Origin: Chalciporus piperatus
Taxonomy: Eukaryota; Basidiomycota; Agaricomycetes; Boletales; Boletaceae
Direction: 5' to 3'
Length of the DNA: 64,000 bases
Assembly: GCA_038093975.1 (NCBI GenBank)
Contig: JBBPTG010000044.1
Span: forward strand, 62,001-126,000
Shown: positions 59,748 through 64,000 of the stretch, piece by piece
Position numbering within the stretch: position 1 is the stretch's first letter
How the letters are laid out: each line of letters begins with the position of its first letter
The notes under the pieces: generated by a model
What the model saw: the letters and a program-made list of their open reading frames with translations, nothing else
What the model was told of the DNA's origin: nothing
Databases searched by the model: none
Program-made: the position numbers and the translations under genes

Positions 59748-60985
59748 TCACGCCGAGGTAGACAAGGGGGGGCGCTTCAGGTGCATATGTACTTCACGAA
59801 TGTGCCTGACAATGCATTCCCGATTCACTGGTTTCTGTCGTCGCTTACAGCCCACCCAATGACATGTTGTTCGGAAATCTCGACATTTGTTCTTGATTCC
59901 GTGGGTGGCGAGATGCCCTGGAAGTGTGGCCCTGGTGATCATCTCTCCACAGATGGTCTGGTCGTCGTTTTTCCATCCACATATGGAGTAAATGGAGGAA
60001 GAAGACTCTTTACTAGAGAGGGGAGAGGCATTGTAGTGTGCAATGGGATAATCGGCGTCGAAGCTGGAAGGTCCTCCTGCCGAAATGTTCGGTGGGTAAT
60101 CGCTTTTCATAACGATGCCATCGGTGGACTGCAACTCTGTTGTCAACGTGGCGAGAGCGAAACATCCGATGGAAGTGCATACCCTTTGGATTAGTGACCA
60201 TTCAGCTTGATGCTGCTCTCCGAGAGAGTCCAGGGGGGGGGATATAGTTTGCAGTGCGAGGAAGCGGCTGGTCATGTTAGCGATTTACGGTGAGACAAAG
60301 AAAGATACTCACGCAATAGCTTGCTTGAGTGTCTTGATCCCTCCCACATGGAGGCGAGCAAGCCAGAGATGCATAGCCAGCCAACGCCGGAACAAAGTCA
60401 TCATATTGACTACAACCAGAAATCTTGGATGGATTCAATGTCAGAGAACAACGCCCAAGTACAGGTAGCACTCACTGACTCTGGCTCCTCCACTAGTGGG
60501 AGACCCAGAATACTCTCCTGGCTCGACGAAGAAGTCAAAGGATCGGCATTGTGGGCCAAATTGACTGAACAGGGGACGACAGTATAAGAAGCACCGCATG
60601 GTCCTTTTGAGGCATGGATCTGTGTGTCGAGGCTGCCATTGTCGAGGCTGTGGTTGAGTATAGCATCGAGAGCCGTGGGACCAAGGGCCTATGAAAGTTT
60701 GAGCCAACGTCGAATGAGACAGGAATAATATGTTACATTATGGAACTCGGTCGACGCCTCGAATTGAGGAGTTAATTCCCCCCAGAACTTGAAGTAATTT
60801 ACGCTGGAGTTACTTTGATCGAAGTCGGTCAAACCAGATGGTGCGCTTGCAGGGCAGCCATCTAAACCAAAACAACTGAGAATTGCGGTGTGGCTGGGAG
60901 TGCAGTGACGATCGACATAAGTTATTGCGACACAGACACTGAAAATCTCTTACGATTGGCTGGAAGACTCGTCGAGTGTCGACAT
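59748..60985 (-). pseudogene. Duplicated two-finger gene, frame broken by an extra C (locus iv)
   Basis: Six exons are readable: 60985-60954 (MSTLDESSSQS), 60845-60737, 60688-60476, 60423-60313, 60267-60183 and 60128-59748. All have good splice sites, and all exons but the fifth have lengths that keep the frame. Exon five has a run of nine C on the minus strand where the sister copy at 63.3 kb has eight, giving 85 bases instead of 84, so the finger exon falls out of frame. The last exon has a unit CGWKNDDQTIC followed by His (HLATH, one residue shorter than the sister) and a second unit CHWVGC followed by HIREVH; the third finger of the other family members is missing. Either a new pseudogene or a homopolymer error. 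Confidence 0.6.
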
Positions 60986-60990
60986 TGACC
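59748..60990. repeat. Direct segmental duplication, copy 1
   Basis: Matches 62811-64000 base for base over long stretches, about 3.0-3.1 kb away in the same orientation. Left edge near 59748; the match continues to at least 60990, where copy 2 reaches the window end. Differences are scattered substitutions, a 39-base in-frame gap in exon two, a nine-base gap in exon four, a 15-base gap in exon three, and the 9C/8C run. Confidence 0.9.
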
Positions 60991-62810
60991 CTCTGTTGAA
61001 GTTCGGTTGGGGGGACCAGTCACTAATTGATTTTGTCGGTTCGGTTGTCTGTGTCGGGCCTCCGTGGGCCCACCCTCTCTTTCCGTGAGGGGGAATATCC
61101 CAAACACCATAACGAGTATCGTTGATGAATTCACGGTCCATATTTTGGTCGGCTCAGGGAAATGCGACGGGTGCGTCTCTGTGCTGGGTGGAGGAGAAAC
61201 TTGAGCTCTGCAATTTCCTGCGGTTAAAACATCTCGGAGCCTGCCATTGGCATTGGTAGCACGCCAACCAAACCATGGTCGGTGGAGGAGTAGGAGGCAT
61301 CTGCCCGCCATTATTTGGCGGCCTTGCCAACGACCCGTGGGGGGCGGCTACCAAAATTGCCATTCTAGTGAGGAGTCAAACCAAGTCTCCCCACGACATT
61401 TGATTTGTTTGGGGTTAGGATTTTATGCTCGGTAGAATGATCCGCGGAGATGTGGGTCCATGCGTGAGGAATCGGGGGAAGAGACTGCGCAAGCAAGAAT
61501 GCGGGTGCGAAAAAAAGTGTATTGCAACGGTGGGCCTGAGTACAATGTTGGAATATTCAACATGAGCTCACATAAATTTAATGTAAAGTGCACTCGCCTC
61601 GCTTTCCATATGCTTATCTCCACCATATCCTTGCCGACTCTTGCGTCTGGAGAGGGGGTGTTCCACCACTCCATGAGCTAAACAAGCGGTTTAAGTATAT
61701 CGATCTAAACCATTTCTTCCAGTGATACAGCAAGCATCGCGGCATGCCACTGCCTCCGCTACTCCGAGAAGAACAATTAGCCCCCACAGCAACCCATGAA
61801 TACACATACAGCACTCCCAGCCAGAAGGGCGACGCCGCGAGGCACCAGCCATGTTTGAAGACCCATTCCGTGTTGATCCGAGTCGACTTTAGTATGTGGT
61901 GGCTTCACCATTTGGCGCGTTCCAATCTACAACTGCTTGCCACCTGATCATTGTCAAGAAAGACTATTGTGGCTGATCCTCACCCTGCTCACTGGCAGGT
62001 CAATTGCTTCCCCTCTTCTTCCCTCAATCCTATTTGCCTAAGAAGAAGAAAAGATGTAAAAGAGCAACAATCATAGCCTGGCAGGGCTACAACGGGACAT
62101 GGTCAGCGACCGCGGTAACCAGAATGGCGTGCTGACATGTACATTACTAACAGATTCGCTCATCCGTCGCGCTGGCGGTGGTAGACCGCCCGCCACCGCA
62201 ACGCTTGCGCCCACCGAACGAGGCACTGATGAAGAGGATTTACCTCTGTTGGAAAAAAAAACCAGGCCGAAATTTACGGTCCCTTCGAAGTTCTAGCCTT
62301 CGATCGTCAGGCACCAACTTCTTGAGATGCAATCGCAAAGCAGCTGTCTACTCACTTCTTCGATTGGGTTTCAGTGCAGTTGGTTGACAAGCCTGAGGCT
62401 TGCTAGATACAGGCCAAGATAGGCCATGATGCAACCTGAACGCGCCTGCAGTGTCTCATCGTCAAGGACGCGTCTCAAGACTCGGAGTGTTCGGCAGAGT
62501 ATCGTAAGTTGGGATCGTAGTGTGGTTGGTAATGGGAGAGAGGCAAAGAGCTGAGGTTTGTATGTATCGCAGTCCATCTCGAACATCGCGCACTCCAATA
62601 TAGCCATGTTGCAAGCAAGTTGCAAGCGAGGGCCAGCAACATACTACATACGGGCATGATCTTGACTCTCAGGCTCACTGCCGTCCTCGGAAAACAAATT
62701 CGCAACCCGATCGATCACTATTTGCCAGACTTGTTTATTTACACGCGTTCGTGACCGATGCAAGATATTGGCTACCCACCGATGACGCCGACACACTCCC
62801 CCCGCCAAGT
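60986..62810. other. Spacer between the two duplicate genes
   Basis: About 1.8 kb holding the upstream flank of locus iv. A plus-strand frame at about 60950-61090 reads SYDWLEDSSSVDIDPLLKFG, but it overlaps exon one and the first intron of locus iv, so it is probably chance. Another, at about 62150-62296, reads GTDEEDLPLLEKKTRPKFTV without a start. No gene was assembled. Confidence 0.35.
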
Positions 62811-63991
62811 TCAACTTCGCACCGAGATAGACAAGGCGGAGCGCTTCAGGTGCATATGTACTTCACGAACGTGCCTGACGATGCTTTCCCGATTCATTGG
62901 TTTCTGTCGCTTACAGTCCACCCACTGACATCTTGTGGGGCAATCTCGACCTTTGTTCTTGATTCCGTGGATGATGGCGAGATGGTCTGGGAGTGTGGTG
63001 CGGGTGATCATCTCTCCACAGATGGTCTGGTCGTCGTTTTTCCATCCACATATGGAGTAAATGGAGGAAGAAGACTCTTTACTAGAGAGGGGAGAGGCAT
63101 TGTATTGTGCAATGTGATAGTCGGCGTCGAAGCTGGGAGGTCCTCCTGCCGAAATGTTCGGTGGGTAATCGCTTTTCATAACGATGCCATCGGTGGACTG
63201 CAACTCTGTTGTCAACGTGGCGAGAGCGAAACATCCGATGGAAGTGCATACCCTTTGGATTAGTGACCATTCAGCTTGATGCTGCTCTCCGAGAGAGTCC
63301 AGGGGGGGGATATAGTTTGCAGTGCGAGGAAGCGGCTGGTCATGTTAGCGATTTACGGTGAGACAAAGAAAGATACTCACGCAATAGCTTTCTTGAGTGT
63401 CTTGATCCCTCACCCATGGAGGCGAGCAAGCCAGAGAAGACAACGCTGGAACAAAGTCACTATATTGAACGCAACCAGAAATCTTGGATGGCAATTCGAT
63501 GTCAGAGAACAACGCCCAAGTACAGGTAGCACTCACTGACTCTGGCTCCCCAACTAGTGGGAAACCCAGAATACTCCCCTGGCTCAACGAAGAAGTGAAA
63601 GGATCGGCATTGTGTACCAAATTGACTGAGCAGGGGACGACAGTATAAGAAGCGTCGTAGGGTCCTTTTGAGGCATTGATCTGCGGGTCGAGGCTGTGGT
63701 TGAGTGTACCGTTGAGAGCCGTGGGGCTAAGAGCCTATGAAAGTTTGAGCCAACGTCGAATGAGACAGGGGTAAGAGTTACGCTATAGAACTCGGTCGAC
63801 GCCTCGAATCGAGAGTTACTTTGATTGAAGTCGGTCACACCAGATGGTGCGCTGGGCGGGTAGCCATCTAAAGCAAAATAACGGAGAAATTTTGAGTGGC
63901 TGGGAGTGCAATGACGATCGGCATAAGTTATTGCGACATAGACACTGAAAATCTCTTACGATTGGCTGAGAGACTCGTTGAGTGTCGACGT
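62811..63991 (-). CDS. Duplicated two-finger gene, intact frame but no visible ATG (locus v)
   Basis: Six exons (63991-63960, 63851-63782, 63734-63537, 63482-63381, 63335-63252, 63197-62811) sum to 291 codons in exact phase, with the same splice sites as locus iv. Exon five has eight C and keeps the frame into the fingers. Units: CGWKNDDQTIC with HLAIIH, and CQWVDC with HVREVH. The codon that is ATG in locus iv is ACG here (63991-63989). The frame stays open to the window edge, so a start further upstream is possible. Function unknown; nucleic-acid binding is an inference from the finger units. Confidence 0.6.
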
Positions 63992-64000
63992 TGGTCCTCT
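62811..64000. repeat. Direct segmental duplication, copy 2 (runs off the window)
   Basis: The partner of 59748-60990. The similarity is still high at base 64000, so the true right border and the copy number lie outside the window. Confidence 0.88.

Noticed and set aside
60321..60587. Plus-strand frame starting MSENNAQVQ, also present in the second copy
   Set aside because: It overlaps minus-strand exons three and four of the duplicated zinc-finger gene, whose splice sites and phases agree in both copies. The plus-strand frame has no partner exons; its conservation is explained by the duplication.
50298..64000. A transposon or retroelement as the cause of the zinc-finger duplication
   Set aside because: No terminal repeats, target-site duplications, transposase or reverse-transcriptase motifs were seen at the visible borders; introns are kept in both copies, which excludes retroposition.
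1..64000. CRISPR arrays, bacterial operons, prophage
   Set aside because: No spaced repeats or ribosome-binding sites; genes have spliceosomal introns throughout, so the DNA is nuclear and fungal.

Overview
The window is eukaryotic nuclear DNA from a filamentous fungus, almost certainly a basidiomycete of the Agaricomycotina. The genes carry many short introns (mostly 40-70 bases, GT-AG, a few GC-AG). The housekeeping genes are fungal: Cwc15, a Pus9-type pseudouridine synthase, Uso1, zeta-COP, Yar1 and a Cdc15/Hof1-type F-BAR protein. Several families without names (the gene at 0.9-2.5 kb, a multi-span membrane protein, F-box proteins) are of kinds I know from Agaricomycetes. A Rhizoctonia-like origin is possible, but that is inference only. 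No virus, plasmid, transposon, CRISPR array or operon was seen.

Layout. 0-4.4 kb: a family gene with a damaged 5' end, a small zinc-finger gene and a Pro/Ser-rich unknown. 4.5-10.4 kb: F-box gene (-) and cwc15 (+) diverge from one short promoter, followed by the Pus9-type enzyme (-). 12.6-18.4 kb: a molybdenum-cofactor-sulfurase-like PLP enzyme (+) converging on Uso1 (-). 19.6-24.3 kb: an unknown, an FAD oxidoreductase whose flavin domain is split by a long Pro-rich insertion, and another unknown. 25.9-29.7 kb: a 1216-residue RhoGEF with a BAR-like region and an SH3-like end. 31.9 kb: an intron-containing tRNA-Gln(UUG). 32-35 kb: a gene broken by a 38-bp tandem duplication, and an unknown five-exon gene. 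35.5-44.9 kb: Yar1, a multi-span membrane protein, a CHY zinc-finger protein, an opsin-like protein without the retinal lysine, and the F-BAR/SH3 protein. 47-49 kb: a tiny membrane protein, zeta-COP, and a YqfO/NIF3-like domain gene with a frame break. 50-64 kb: an accessory-looking region of zinc-finger paralogues, including a recent direct duplication of about 1.2 kb that runs off the window.

The best candidate for something undescribed is the set of five related genes with irregular C2H2-type fingers (2.8, 50.3, 57.0, 59.7 and 62.8 kb). They share a layout of two wide, tryptophan-marked Cys pairs followed by a more classical finger. Two of them are fresh duplicates with different possible lesions, one a 9C/8C frameshift and the other an ATG-to-ACG change. 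Exon boundaries given below were worked out by hand from splice sites and reading-frame continuity. Where the phases add up exactly the gene model is good. Where I could not close the model I say so.
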